64,000 nt of DNA from the NCBI RefSeq assembly GCF_035222485.1, contig NC_085924.1:4340001-4404000 (forward strand), in the 5' to 3' direction. Shown here in pieces: positions 1 to 12,383 of this stretch (its first letter is position 1; every line of letters starts with the position of its first letter). Both the position numbers and the translations under genes were made by a program. This stretch comes from Podospora pseudoanserina. Lineage: Eukaryota > Ascomycota > Sordariomycetes > Sordariales > Podosporaceae. The notes beneath the pieces were generated by a model. It was not told the DNA's origin. It saw only the letters and a list, made by a program, of their open reading frames with translations, and did not search any database.

Positions 1-1671
1 TCGCCACAAATGACTCTGCATCAACTGCAATGACGAGAGCATCAGCGACTTTCCTTTCTTCAAGTGCTCTCAGCAGCACATTTTGGAATGTTGTGCCGCC
101 CAAGGCAACTCCCAAACACATGCCGAGTGTCCGCATAAACATGAACATGGTGACAGCATACGCGACATCAACTGTCTTGGCCATGGTCTGCGTAGCCACG
201 TTAAGCGCGCTGAGCAAAAGTCCCTGGCCGATGCTGGAAACAAGCAAGATGAAGACAGTTGCTGCCACTGAACGGTCTCGGTCCAAGAGGAATAACAGAC
301 CATTCCCCAATGTTGTCACTGCCAGCCCACCCCAAACAGCCCATAAAAATGACCCGAACCGTGTAATCATCAGGCCTGTGACGATGCTGGCGGGGAAAAG
401 AACTAGGTTTACCGCCACCATGATGACAGCCACTATTGTCGGGTTTATGGCCTTGATGGACTGGTAATAGAACATGATGTAAAACAGGTGCGAGAAGAGC
501 TTTGACGTTATTAGTGTGGGGCCCTCAAATAGGGGTTCAGGGGTGGGTGACGCACCAGAAATCCATGAACTGTGGTGCAGATGTAAACAAGCACCGCAGA
601 CAGGCTGTTAAAGACTGAGACCCTCAAAAATGGGAAAGCAGGGACGCGTTTCTCATAAACCACCGTTAGCAACAGGCCAACCGCACCCACGATGATTGGC
701 ACAAGTGTTTGATAGGAGTTCCATGGAAATTGGATTCCTGCCCAAGTGAGCCCGACCAAGAAGCTTGAGATGCTGGCGATGAATAAAACACCACCAGCCC
801 AGTCAACAGCGGTAAGGTTCTCCGCAAAAGTTCTCTTCTTCTCTGGCCTGAGATTGACTGTGAGAGGAACAATCAAGAGCCCAAGACAGCAGATGGGAAA
901 GTTGATGTAAAAGAGCCACTGGTTTTGTTGTCAGCATTGCTGCCTCATGAAAATGATCGATTAAAACATACCCTCCATGTTGTGTGCTCAGTAATCACAC
1001 CGCCAAGGACGGGACCACAGATGGCACCTAAGCCCCAGGCCAACAAGGTGAAGTTGCCGTATTTTGGTCTCTGCCTGAGAGGCACAATATCCGACACGAT
1101 GATGTAGGACATTGTCTGGATGCCCCCGGCCCCAACACCTTGCAAGGTTCGGCCGGCCAGCAGCTGGGTCATGGTGTGGGATGTGCAACATACTACTGTC
1201 CCCACGGTAAAGAAAAGAAGCGACACCATGAGCAGCTCACGGCGACCAAAGATGTCAGACACGGCGCCAATACAGGGAACAAGTGCTGCATTGGCCAGCA
1301 GAAAAGATGTGCCTGTCCAAAAGGTTGCTGCAGAGGTTCCGCCGAGTTCATGGGCGAGTGTCTGGCCTGCCATGTCAGTGCCACTGCCATTTTTTGGTCA
1401 GGAGAGAGAACAAACAGGCAGTGCTGGAATCAGAATCATCACATCAACCTGACGGACAGTCAGCAAATGCGCAGGGAGATGGCTGCTATGTGCTCACAGC
1501 AATGATGAAAGAGATAATGGACAGTGTCAACAGAATCATCCACTCCTGTCTCCCGGCCTTCCATGCGTTTAACTCTCCCCCCGCCTGTTCGCTGCGTTCG
1601 ATGCTAATCTGTTGGTCCGTTACGAGATGAGCTGGAAGTTGGCTGGCATCGTGGGGTGATTGCTGTGCCAT
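1..1671 (-). CDS. MFS drug:H+ antiporter, DHA2-like, partial (C-terminus off the window)
   Basis: A polytopic membrane transporter, probably exporting a drug, toxin or metabolite from the plasma membrane or vacuole. I place five exons: 1498-1671, 1412-1448, 972-1366, 556-918 and 1-499, all with GT-AG introns of 45-56 bp and consistent phase. The start is the ATG at 1671, followed by a hydrophilic N-terminus and a first membrane helix (WMILLTLSIISFIIAV). MFS motif A is seen as GAVSDIFGRRELL, and the antiporter motif C as GAICGPVLGGVI followed by EHTTWRW. The helices continue to base 1, so the last part is missing. The gene is divergent from the CYP505 gene, with about 750 bp between the starts, so the two may share a promoter. 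The family assignment is firm; the substrate is unknown. Confidence 0.88.
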
Positions 1672-2425
1672 TTTCCTTGCGATCGCTTAGAAACAAAAAT
1701 CAGTATCGAATCAGACAAGAGGCAGAAGGACACCCACCATCGCCAGCAAAAGGGTGGTTGTGCTTGGCCTTGAAGTTATGTAGGACTGGGGCTGCTTTCT
1801 TGCTCGAAGATGCCTCGGCTTGGGTGAAGCTGCCATGATGACTAACAGTTTACAGTTTACCGCATCTGCCAGATAAGGAAGGTTAACTCGGCAAAATAAA
1901 TGAAAACACGGCGCAAGATACCTGTTGGCGAGTTTTGCCCCATCAGAGCATGCGTGGAACTCCCTACCTCTATTCGGTGTCTCTGGAACACACGCGCGTG
2001 CAATGCAACTCGTGTGTGACGGTCCCGGAGAAGGCGCAAGGCGGTGGCTAGGAACCCATTGTGTTCGTTATCGGCCTGCGAAAGAGGTGATGTGGTGTGC
2101 CGGCTCGAATATGGGTGGGCAAATAATCTATTACGCCACGCTAAGCCGTGCTTGCTAATGGACCATGAGACACTGGGATGCGGCACAGAATACCTGACAC
2201 AGTGCCGCATTTACCGTACTGAATGTCTCTCCCGCCGTGTCCTCGCCCGCCTGGGTTGCCAAGCAACCCCTCAGCCGACCCAACGAGAACCACGGCTGGA
2301 GTGGAAGAGATTGGAACACCGGACATATTGGCCCAGAGGCAAACCAGTACAGACGCTAGATTGCTCGACAAGCTGCTTTTATCTTGAGCGCTCAATAATC
2401 AACCCTTTGGCGACGAGACATCGAC
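1672..2425. promoter_or_regulatory. Shared divergent promoter region of MFS and CYP505 genes
   Basis: 754 bp lie between the two start codons. No coding potential beyond short spurious frames. I see no clear TATA box and cannot name a transcription factor site; the regulatory role is inferred only from the head-to-head arrangement. Confidence 0.45.
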
Positions 2426-5400
2426 ATGGCCACGCACAATGTTGCTGTCGCCCTTGACAAACGGGAGTCTATCCCTGGTCCGTCACCGCTCCCACTGTTG
2501 GGGAATATTCGAGACATCGATGTCAAAAACACTGTTAGAAGTCTTAATGAGCTCGCTGACTCTTATGGTACGCCGAACTGCTTTTACAATAATGTTTCCC
2601 ACTGTAGCTGAACCAAACACAGGACCAATCTACCGCTTGAAACTCGGGGTCGCCAATGTCATAATCATTTCCAGCTATGGACTCATCAATGAAGTCTTGT
2701 CCCGGAAGGAGTTCATTAAGTATCCCGTTGGGACCGTGATGCGCATGAGAGACGTGATTCATGACAGCCTTATCACTGCCTTCCACCATGAGGAAAACTG
2801 GGCGATTGCACATCGCACCTTGGTTCCTGCTTTTGGACCCTTGGCCATCAAACAAATGTTTGGCGGTAAGTTCGGCCGCTGGTTCTCCAGACTCTGTGTG
2901 CCATGACTAAAACAATTGTGACAGAGATGCATGATATTGGCTCTCAGCTCGTGCAGAAGTGGATTCATTCGGGGCCCACCACTGCTATCGACGTCGCGGC
3001 AGATTTGCAAAGTCTTGCGTTGGACACACTTGCGCTGTAGGTCTCTTCTCAGGTCTATTACCCAGGGCTGTTTGCGTGCTAAAAAACTGGGTCGAGATGT
3101 GCGATGGACACACGATTCAACTCTTTGTCTCGAGATGCGGATGAGCCACACAAGCTCGTCAATGCCTTGAACGGCATATTTTCCGAAGTCACAGTGCGGG
3201 CTGCCAGACCAGCGTGGTTTACCAAGCTGCAGTGGTCTGCAAATCGCAAGTTCGACGAGAATAACGCTTTTCTCCGCAAACTCGCCCACGAGGTGATCAG
3301 TCACCGCCGAGCAAACCCATCCCAGAAGAAGGATTTGTTGAATGCCCTGGTGAACGGCAGAGACCCGGCCACAGGTAATTCCTTGACAGATGATTGCATC
3401 ATAAACAACATGATGGCGTTTCTGATTGCTGGTATGTTTTGTTCCCGTCACTTATGTGTTTTCAGCTTTTATTGATGCTGTCGTGTTGTAGGATCAGAGA
3501 CAACTGGCAATTTGCTTGCGTTCCTGCTTTACTACCTCCTGGCAAACCCAAAGGCATACGCAACGCTACGAGAGGAGATCGATAGGGTGGTGGGGGGTGA
3601 CCCTTTGGCCCCCGAGCATCTGAACAAGTTGCCGTACACCAAGGCTTGCCTGAGAGAAGCACTTCGGCTGCAACCTACGGTTCCCGTTCTAGCTGTCAAG
3701 CCAGTGGATGTAGATGGCCCGATCGTACTGGGACACAAGTGGGAGCTCGACGGACCGCAGACCATTCTTATTTTGCTTCACCATCTTCATCGAGATGCTT
3801 CTGTTTGGGGTGAGAATGCCCAAGACTTTAACCCTGAAAGAATGTTGGACAGGAACTTTGCGAAATTACCACCCAACGCATGGAAGGTTTGTCTACCCCT
3901 GACGCTCTTGCTCTTCAGTAGTATCTAACATCGCCGGGTTGCTTAGCCATTCGGAAATGGGCAACGATCCTGTATTGGGAATGAATTCGCCTTCCAAGAA
4001 GCCACCATTGCCGTTGCACTTCTCTTTCAGAAATTCGACTTCTCATTCGCGGACCCGGATTACAAACTCACCATCAAACAAGCGGCAAGTATCAAGCCAG
4101 CAAACTTCTTTGTACACGCCAAACTAAGACCTGGAGTCGATGCTTTGTCGACTAACCAGGGCGTTGTGCACGAGGACACCATCGGGAAACCCGCTCCAGC
4201 CACAGAGAACGTATTTTCAGGCGTCAATAACCTAAAACCGATCATTGTCTACTACGGCTCCAACATGGGAACATCAATGGAGCTTGCCAATAATCTGGTA
4301 AAGTCAGCTATTCAGCGAGGTTTCCAGTGCACAGCAGCGGCTCTTGATGAAGCCACCGGGAGTCTCAGGCCGGGAGTTTTGTCTGTATTCATCAGCTCGT
4401 CTTATGACGGACAGCCCACAAACAACGGGGCCAAGTTCATTGACTGGATCTCAGCATTGAGTCCAAACTCCTTGACGGGGGTTGAATTTGTGGTTTTTGG
4501 GTGTGGCAACCGTACGTTTTTCGTTTTACTGTTTTCCATCATACGGGCTAACCTAGAGGGAACAGGGGAATGGAGGGACACCTTTCAGCGTATCCCAAAT
4601 CTTATCTTTGCTCTCTTGGAGAAACAGGGTGCGATATCCATCGCGGCAAAGGGAAGTGCAGATGCTGCCGAGGGCGATGTGCTCGCCCAGTTTGTGACGT
4701 GGCAGGCCAGTGACTTTTGGCCGTGTGTTGCAAACCTTCACGGCGTCGCTCCTGGAACTACAGATGAAGCATTGCGTGTTGCGGTTGTGCATCACAAACC
4801 TACTTTTCAGCCTATTCAGACGGGTGTTAGCGCCATTGTGAAGAAGGTCTATCGGCTTACTGATGATCGAGTTCGACCGAAATACCATCTTGAACTTGAG
4901 CTTCCGGAGGGGCACAACTACGAGGTCGGCGGCTATCTCGAGATACTGCCGCGCAACCCCCTAGAGCTTGTCAAACGAGCGCTCAGAGCCTTGGGGCTCA
5001 AAGAGGAAGATGTACTTGAGCTACACAGCTCGGCTTCAACCCCGCTACCTACTGGTGTGCCACTCCTGGCAAAAGACCTCCTTTCTCACCATTTGGATCT
5101 GAACCAGCCAGCCACTGTCAAGGTATGTTTTTCTTCATGACATCGGCGGCTTGTTTGCTAAGGAAAATAGCAACTGGAGCTGCTCAGGGATCACTGCGAA
5201 GTGGCAAAGGACAAGCAGGCCCTGGACTCGATCCTCGAAGAAGGCAACAGAACCAATGTCTTGACTCGTCGTCCGTCTGTCCTTCAGATTCTAGAGGCTG
5301 TCAAGATTGGCAACCTTCCCATGTCCACCCTAATAGGCCTCCTCCCACCACTCAAACCCAGACCTTACTCTATTTCATCCTCGCCATTATCATCGCCGTC

Positions 5401-6073
5401 AAGATGTACTTTGACTTGGTCCGTCTTGCAACACCCAGGTCTATCCCATCCTCGGTTTAGCCAAATCACCACTTACGGCCTCGCTTCCAACTTCCTGTCT
5501 GCGCTCAAAGACGGAGATACGTTGTCCGTTACAGTGAAACCCAGTCATGCCGCATTTTGGCCCGTTTTTTATGGACCTGGAGCGACACCCGTGATCATGG
5601 TTTGTGCTGGTGCGGGCCTTGCTCCTTTCAGGGGATTCTTGCAACACAGATTTGAGCTGTTGAGGCAGGGTTCAGTGCTTGAGACCAAAATGCCACCTGC
5701 CATGCTCTTTGTTGGCTGTCGGTCCCCTGCTGACAAAATCTACGCGGATACCTTGAGAGAGTGGGCTTTGGCTGCGAGAGTCGACATCTTCTACGCTTTC
5801 TCCCAAGACACGAAGAATACAGAGAGTGCAGGGTGCAAGTATGCTCAGGATAGACTTTTGCTGGAGCGAGTTCGGGTGATGGACCTGTGGGAACAGGGAG
5901 CAAGAATGTATGTTTGTGGGAGCAGGCTTGTGAACGAGGGTGTGAAGGAAGTACTCAAGAGGATGTATGTTGAGGGTGTGAAGAAGCAGAACGGCCAAGA
6001 TCTTACGGAGGCGCAGGTTGAAGAGTGGTGGGCGAGTACAAGAAGGGACAGGTACGCGGTTGATGTGTTCTAG
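2426..6073 (+). CDS. Self-sufficient cytochrome P450:NADPH-P450 reductase fusion (CYP505 family, P450BM3/P450foxy-like)
   Basis: Fused monooxygenase that passes electrons from NADPH through FAD and FMN to its own heme; characterised relatives hydroxylate fatty acids near the chain end, and one (Fum6) acts in secondary metabolism. Eight exons fit: 2426-2567, 2623-2865, 2925-3036, 3097-3431, 3492-3886, 3947-4511, 4557-5122 and 5171-6073, giving 1086 aa with every phase consistent. The P450 half has the I-helix AGSETTG (about residue 277) across an intron and the heme loop FGNGQRSCIG with Cys418. The flavodoxin part starts near YYGSNMGTSMELA; the FAD site has RPYSISSSP and the FMN/NADPH region GAGLAPFRGF and YVCGSR. 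The C-terminus DRYAVDVF is typical of the family. The start fits because the proline-rich hinge (IPGPSPLPLLGN) follows about 15 residues in. No inactivating change seen. Confidence 0.93.
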
Positions 6074-6385
6074 GCTGGGTGTGAACATAGAATCTTTATG
6101 TTTATATTTACCCAAGTAAGCAGAGTAGGCACGCGTCAAGCGAGATTCGCCAGGTAGAGTTACACAATATTGCTTAATAGGTAACGTTAGGTAGGTTGGA
6201 TGACAAGGAAGTGGACTACATATGGATGTGGCCCAGGTAGGTTTGAACTACCCAAGCCATCTACCCACATTAAACCCTCCACAACCCTGGACCTCCGAAA
6301 GGCCCCCGATATCAAAACATACTTTATATTCCACCTACCAAGACCAAAAATAAAGCTTTTCTTTTACCTTTTTCTTCTCCAAGTA
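6074..6385. other. Intergenic, no gene seen
   Basis: 3' flank of the CYP505 gene grading into AT-rich sequence. It contains GTTAGGTAGG-type short motifs but no supported feature. Confidence 0.5.
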
Positions 6386-6387
6386 CC

Positions 6388-6515
6388 CACCAATAGGTAA
6401 ATATACCGAGGAGGATAGTAAAAATACCTAGAAAGGCATTGGCGCTAGTATAAGCCAGCGAAAAGCTTTTAATAAGTACGGGATTCCACGCTCCACCCTA
6501 AAGTACCGTGTTAAT
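6388..6515 (+). pseudogene. N-terminal helix-turn-helix remnant of a pogo/Fot1-type transposase
   Basis: One frame reads KYTEEDSKNT, a stop, then a stretch ending in KYGIPRSTLKYRV, which matches the psq-type DNA-binding start of Fot1/pogo transposases (YTEE...YGIPRSTL). The internal stop and surrounding A+T richness fit RIP decay. The matching C-terminus may be the fragment at 8056-8312, about 1.9 kb away as expected for such an element. Confidence 0.55.
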
Positions 6516-7344
6516 AGTACCCTACTAAAGAACCTTACCTATAAAAACTAATAGCGACTTTCTTACAGTTAAAAAATATTATTAGTTAACAAATCCTTTA
6601 TTAAGAAAGCTTTAACAGCTACTTTATTAACTAAAATAAACTGATCTTAATCCCTTTAATAAATATTAAATATTTTATTTTATTATTCGTTATCCCGATA
6701 TTAAAATAAAAATGAAAAAGAAAGTTAATTATATTCAAGTTAGTAAAATAACTTTAAAAATATTCATGAGTTCTTTAATTTATACTTTGTTATTAATTAA
6801 ATCAAGTTTAAATATAAATATAATTATAATAAAATAAATATAATAAAAGGCTTTAAGAAAACCAGTTTAATTATCAAGTTTTAAAGTAAAATGAAAGGTC
6901 TATATATATTAAATAAAACGGAATAAGAACCTAAATTACTATACTTAAATATATTTTATAAAATAAAAAAGTGCTTTCCTCCGAAACTATTTTTAAAGAT
7001 AAAGACCTTTAAAAATAGTAATTTAAAAATAAATTATATAAGGATTAATATATAACTATATTAAAGAACAGCTAGACTAATAATAACTTTACTATTAATT
7101 AATTTAAAAAAGTTTTTATATTAGAAATTAAATTTAAAGACTTATCAAAACCCTATCTTTTTATTTATAATAACAATAATTTATCATATTAGTAACGATT
7201 TTATAACTAGATACTATAGGAATAATATTTCTTTTTTTTTATTTACTATTTTTAGATCCTTTAAATTTTTAATATTAATTACTTTTTTAATATAAAAAAA
7301 TATGAAAGGTTTATATTTATTAATAACGTCCTTACTAATTATAT
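6516..7344. other. AT-rich RIP-degraded tract
   Basis: Very high A+T, TpA-rich, CpA/TpG-poor sequence with stops in all frames. Probably a decayed repeat; no gene can be supported. Confidence 0.65.
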
Positions 7345-7640
7345 ATTGGCTTGGGGTGCGGCTCACAAGCCTGAGGGTTTAAGTAAGGAATTGGAGCTCT
7401 CGGAGGATTAAAGCATTCAGGGGTTATGTATATAAACGGTCTGTTTCGGACATTCTATTTTTGACAGATCATCGACTTTTATTCCTTTATATTTTGTGCC
7501 TTGCACGCGTGCAGGCAATTCTGGTCCTCTAATCAGGCCAATCCGGTGCTTATTATGTGGCCTGCGAGCCCATAGTGTCTTTTCTTTGTCTTGCGTGAAG
7601 TGTGGCCTGCAAGTGAGCTACTGTCACGCAGGTGTGTTTA
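7345..7640. repeat. Less-RIPed repeat fragment, unknown family (LTR-like)
   Basis: An island of normal composition in the AT-rich tract. Its start, around 7345-7378, is nearly identical to 24416-24449 (shared core TTGGGGTGCGGCTCACA; nearby differences are C/T or A/G transitions). It includes a TATATAAAC box about 75 bp in. It could be an LTR fragment, but I could not find a target duplication. Confidence 0.4.
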
Positions 7641-8055
7641 TTTAGAAACCTTGTTAAGGGTATATTTATAGTGTTTTGGTTGATTTATACGTTTTTTCAC
7701 TATTTCAATATTTAACGGTAAGGTCGATTTAATTTATTTATATAATTTTATTTATAAATAAGCCCTTAAGAAAAATAATATTACCGGCGGTTAGCGTAAG
7801 AAAGAATTATAGTTTATATATAAATGTAAATTACTTTTTTTAAACTAAATACTAATCTTTATAGTACCGTTAAATTTCTTTTTATAAATATTTACTTTCT
7901 ATACTATAAGAGATTCTTAAATAACTAAAAACGTTAAGGACTTACTTAAGAATTCTATACCAGCCGGAAAACGGTTTACAGTCAGGACTTTTATTAGTAT
8001 TATATTAATATTAAAATCTAAAATATTTATTTGTAAAACTAATACGGTAAGGTAT
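7641..8055. other. AT-rich RIP-degraded tract
   Basis: TpA-rich sequence without open frames; probably repeat debris joining the island at 7345-7640 to the transposase tail downstream. Confidence 0.55.
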
Positions 8056-8312
8056 TAATAGAACGCCTAAAGGGCCTAGGAAATAAAAAAGGCGGAAATT
8101 AAATAGAGAAGACTCGAATTCCAAGTTTGTAAGGCTCTGTGAACTGGAAGAGGCCCGCATTAAAGAGAGGGTGGTGGAAGAAGAAGTAGTAGCTAAGGAG
8201 GATGTGGAGCAGCTAGAGCCAGCCCAGTCTGTGCGGCGCAGCGCACGTCATCGGGTTTAAACCAGGCGCAAGCGAGAAGCAGATGCAATTTCTGACTCTG
8301 ACAGTGATTGAG
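8056..8312 (+). pseudogene. C-terminal remnant of a transposase-like protein
   Basis: One frame reads a lysine/arginine-rich stretch (RTPKGPRK, stop, KRRKLNRED), an acidic coiled segment (ELEEARIKERVVEEEVVA), a second stop after RRSARHRV, and a terminal AISDSDSD. Basic-acidic tails of this kind are common at the ends of pogo-type transposases. The two in-frame TAA codons are where CAA or CGA could have been hit by RIP. Assignment rests on composition and neighbourhood, not on a catalytic motif. Confidence 0.4.
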
Positions 8313-9552
8313 CTACATTTCGGTATTTCTCCCATAGAAATTGACCCAATATTAGTCTTGTTGTGGCCAGTGTGATTATTCAGGGGTAATCTCAACAAGG
8401 TTGTGTGGCTGGTGTGGTGGTGGTGGACCAGATCCACATGTGGTCCATTTCCTGGTCATCCAACCTATCATTTAGTGTTCTTTGAGGAGACTTTTGCCAT
8501 GGCTTTCAGTCACTTCCAACTGGATATCCTCCGCTGTCATACCTTGTGTACTTGCGTTGATAGCCCAAGCCTGTCCCGGACAACATCAAAGGACAATAGA
8601 AGTTTGAGCTGGGTCAAAGTCCTGGAGTCCACAAGTCAGCTGAGACTGTCATATTCTCCTTGAATCATGTTGCCATGGAGTTTCATCAATCGATACCTAG
8701 GTAGTTCAGTTTTGCCCCTTTGAGCCGCTCTTAGATCACGAATCAATTCAAGGTACCTCACACAGTGCGCCTGTTCCGCTCAATTTGGTGTGGGTTGTAA
8801 TGGCGTCTGATAAGTGCCTAGGTTGGGTGCCACTGAATAATCACCCACAAGCAACGCACAAGGTAGATCGTACCACGCGTTCCGCCTATAAAGATGCCAA
8901 GGGGGGCACAGAGAACAGATTCCGAGGTTGTAGCCCCCAATTACCTAGCCCTGTGTGCCCTCTTGGCGCACAGATCACGTCGGTTCGCGAATCATAGACA
9001 TTTGTGATATCACCTGGAACCAACGCTGTTCGCATTCAATAAATTTATGCTGTGCCACAGTCCGACCCGAGAAGGATTCTCAGAGTACGGCACTAGCAAC
9101 TCCTGCTCATGTTGGGCCATGTTACGGGATTGGTCGGGCATGTAGTCGTCATCAGTTTTCCGAAAACATTCTTCTCGTTCATGTTGTGACACCCTCAACT
9201 GCAACAAACTTCTGTTGTTTAACCGCCCCCTGTGCCGCAAAATGCCGCCATCAATGCGGCAGTAAATGGGGCCAGTCGAAGGACCCTCCTTGCCGCTGGA
9301 AGCTGGATGAGAGGGACGTGGTAGTGTGTTTTTTTACGCTTCGAGAAGGCACAGCTGGATTTTCTTGTTTATTTGCGGCATCGAAGAAGAAGCAAAGACT
9401 TGGCAGGAGAAGAGTGCAGACAGACTTGAGAGTGTGTTTCTTGCCGGCTTTCTTACATATGGAAGGTAAAGAAACGGTTGATATCAGGAGTGCGTGAGGC
9501 CCAGGTTGGGATTACTCTTCTGCCCATTTTGAAGCAGTCACCAGCAATCGTG
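8313..9552. other. Intergenic region upstream of the receptor gene
   Basis: Normal base composition, no supported gene. It holds TACCTAGGTAG at 8694-8704, a motif that recurs in other gene-free parts of the window. A 180-codon open frame (8955-9497) has unlikely composition and no domain. A signal-peptide exon for the CFEM receptor may lie near the right end, but I could not place it. Confidence 0.45.
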
Positions 9553-11240
9553 ATGGAATCTCCGAACGGAGGGCAATCCCCTTTGGCAGCGGCTATTGCT
9601 GCTCTGCCATCTTGTGCTGTAGGCAGAGGCCCTTCCCTTCTTCCTTTGAGCCAATCGTCAAGACACTGACTTGCAGCTAGTTGGCCTGCATCCAAGCAGC
9701 CATGGCGAACTCGACATGTTCACCGCTCGATAATGCCTGCCGGTGTACCAATGCAGCTTACAACGCTCAAGTTAGCCAATGTGTGCTTGGAAGCTGCACA
9801 ATCAGGGAAGGGCTTAGTGAGACTTTTGTGCGCACAATTTGTCATGACATGAGATTCTGACAATAGAACAGCAACCCGAAATATTACGGCCGGTATCTGC
9901 GGCGTTGAGCCCTATGTCGACCATTCCGCCAAAGGAATTTTCATCGCCTTCACTGCCTTGACCACAATCTTTGTCGGCCTTCGGTTTTTTGCGAGACAGG
10001 CGAGAAATGTTCACGTCTGGTGGGATGACGTTATGAGCTTCGTGGGAGTCGTAAGTGTTGGGTTAATAATGTGCGGAAGTATGCGCTGACATGTAGCAAA
10101 CAGGTTTCCGTGATTGCTCTTCTCGGAATCATGATGAACTGTGAGTCTCGATTTCTCACCTCAATTCATTGTATTTTACTGACTCTTTCTCACCAAAAGT
10201 ATATGAAATCGGCATGGGGTCCGATATGTGGTCCATTAAACATGAAAACATCACACGAATCTTTTTGTTGATGTGGGTGGCCATGTTTCTCTATGGTGTG
10301 GCCAGGACAGTTTCTAGAGTGTCCATTATGCTGTTTTATTTTCGCATCTTTGAGAACACCCCTGGCCGCCGTCTGAGGATTGCGGTTCTGGTTCTGGATG
10401 TTCTCAGCTGCTCTGCTCTGATCCTGCTGGTCCTCTTTCCGTGCCGCCCCATCAGTCACTTTTGGGACCGCTGGGATGGCGAGCACGAAGGGACCTGTCT
10501 TGACTTTTACGGCGAGGCAGTTGGCATCGGTATCAAGGACATCATAGTCGATGTCATCATCATTACACTTCCTCTGCCTTGGATTTCCAAGTTGAACTTG
10601 AATCGCAAGAAGAAGATCATGAGTTGCATCTTGTTTTCTGTAGGACTTTGGTAAGCCAGCTTATGTCAAATCTCGTACGAGTCTATGCTAATTATTCCCA
10701 GCGTTATTATTGTCAGTGCCGGCCGAATTGCTGTCGTGGACAAATTTGTTCACTCAACGAATCCCACTGGTAAGTCGCTGCAAGATGACCCCTAAAATTG
10801 TTTGCAAGCTAACATGTCATTCCAAAGTTGATATGATGGATCTTGCAATCCTCTCTGTCGTTGAACTCTCACTCGGTATCATCTGTGCTTGTCTCCCGAG
10901 TGTAAAGCCACTGCTCAACTCTCAATACGTTCCGTTCCTAAAGTCCACCAGGGCTACCAAGGACTCCGCAACGCCAAAATACTACCCGGAGTTCAGGAGT
11001 GGAAATTCAGGGCAATCTGGTGGCACTAGCCAAAAGAAGATACGCGTCACGTACTCAACGACTGCGACTGATAGCAACAGCGCAGATAGAGACGAGAGTC
11101 CCTTGGTGATGCATCCGCACGGTCCGTATGTCCAACTTGAGAATATGGAATCCAGAGTGGGAACACCAAGGACAATGAATGATGGGAGACACCATCAAGA
11201 CCCGGGCGTGATGCCGCCGAGGGGAGCTTATATGGCGTGA
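9553..11240 (+). CDS. CFEM-domain Pth11-like seven-transmembrane receptor
   Basis: Fungal GPCR-like membrane protein of the Pth11 class (rhodopsin-like domain), expected at the plasma membrane. Seven exons fit: 9553-9618, 9681-9816, 9872-10050, 10104-10140, 10200-10650, 10702-10769 and 10828-11240 (449 aa, phases consistent). The N-terminal CFEM domain has all eight cysteines: LPSCALAC, STC, NACRC, SQC, GSC and GIC. Membrane helices follow from GIFIAFTALTTIFVGLRFFA, then the family hallmarks VHVWWDDVM and SRVSIMLFYFRIF, ending in a polar tail. The start is the weak point: the ATG at 9553 gives no signal peptide, so an upstream exon may be missing. Confidence 0.85.
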
Positions 11241-11570
11241 TCGTTGTGAGGGTTAAGGCTGTATTACTAGCTTTCTTTTTGTATTACAGAGCTATCGTGA
11301 TATTGTGAAAATGGTCATTTTGTCTCTTGTATGTCTGACCATCACATGGACTGAGTACCTACCTTACTCTTCAGGACCGTGTTCGAATGCAAGAATGCCA
11401 CATGTCTGTTGTCAGATAAGTACGAAATCTTGGGCACTCTCACCCGGTGCCAGCTCGGTACGCAATTCAGCGCTGCGCAGCTGCTGCGCCGCTTCTGAGT
11501 GTATAAGAGAGCCCGTTCCCAGCTCCTAAATATCTGCAACCCTCAACCCCCATGCTCCTCACTCCATATC

Positions 11571-12383
11571 ATGTTGTCGCAACCAAACCCCAAGGTGTTC
11601 AAGATCCTCTGTCTTCATGGCATTGGAACTAACTGTGAGGTATGCTTTTTTATATCGTCATTGTGTTGTTGATGCCATGTCGCCCAAGACTAACAATCTG
11701 TAATCGTTCAGATATTGAAGCTCCAGACAGGTAATTGAGGCCCCATGTTTCTGCAACACCCGCGCTGACTGATTCATGGCATAGCTTCCCTCCGCCAACA
11801 TTTACCGTCAGGATGCACATATGACTGGTATCCAGGACTCCATCCTAGCCCGCCTGCGCCTGGTATCAGAGAGGCGTTCGGAACCAGTCATCAGTGTTTT
11901 TCCTACTTTGATGGCTCAGCAAAAGGGGGTATGGAGGCAGTGGATAAACTGGCTGATCATCTCCTCACCCATGGCCCCTATGATGCCATTCTTGCTTTCT
12001 CGATGGGTGGCGCGTTGGCCGCAACCCTCTTGCTCCGACCAGACCAGCAAGATCCTCAAGTCCGAGAAGCTAAGAGCAAGATCAAGAGTGTCGTTTTTCT
12101 TTCCAGTATCATGCCATCGGGCTGGGATGAATTGGAAAGCGGGAGAGTTACCTTTTTGAAGGCGAACAGGGTATCCGAGGAAAACAAGATTGCAATCCCT
12201 ACTGTCCACGCTTGGAGCAACAAGGACGTGCATTACCCTGGGATGGCGAAGCAGGTTATGAATATGTGTAAACAGGAGACCAGGGTGGAGGTGAAACATG
12301 GTGCTGGTCACGGAATTCCCAGTGTCCAGGGGGAAGCGTCCGAGCTAGCAAGGGTCATAACGCACATGCTAGAGAGACTTTGA
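11571..12383 (+). CDS. FSH1-family serine hydrolase
   Basis: Small alpha/beta hydrolase of the fungal FSH1/LovG group, cytosolic esterase or thioesterase-like. Three exons: 11571-11639, a 19-bp micro-exon 11712-11730, and 11785-12383, giving 228 aa. The N-terminus KILCLHGIGTN is the family oxyanion-hole strand. A catalytic triad is visible: Ser102 in AFSMGG, Asp177 in SNKDVHYPG and His205 in GAGHGIP. The upstream ATG at 11552 is out of frame, so 11571 is chosen. Some relatives release products from polyketide synthases, but no synthase is in this window, so a link to the CYP505/MFS pair is only a guess. Confidence 0.88.

Noticed and set aside
1-6073. Fumonisin-like cluster suggested by the CYP505 gene
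   Set aside because: CYP505 enzymes are widespread and no polyketide synthase or other cluster gene is present here.
8955-9497. 180-codon open frame upstream of the CFEM receptor
   Set aside because: Cys- and Thr-rich random-looking composition, no domain, and it overlaps the receptor's promoter; at most a few of its last codons might be an unplaced 5' exon.
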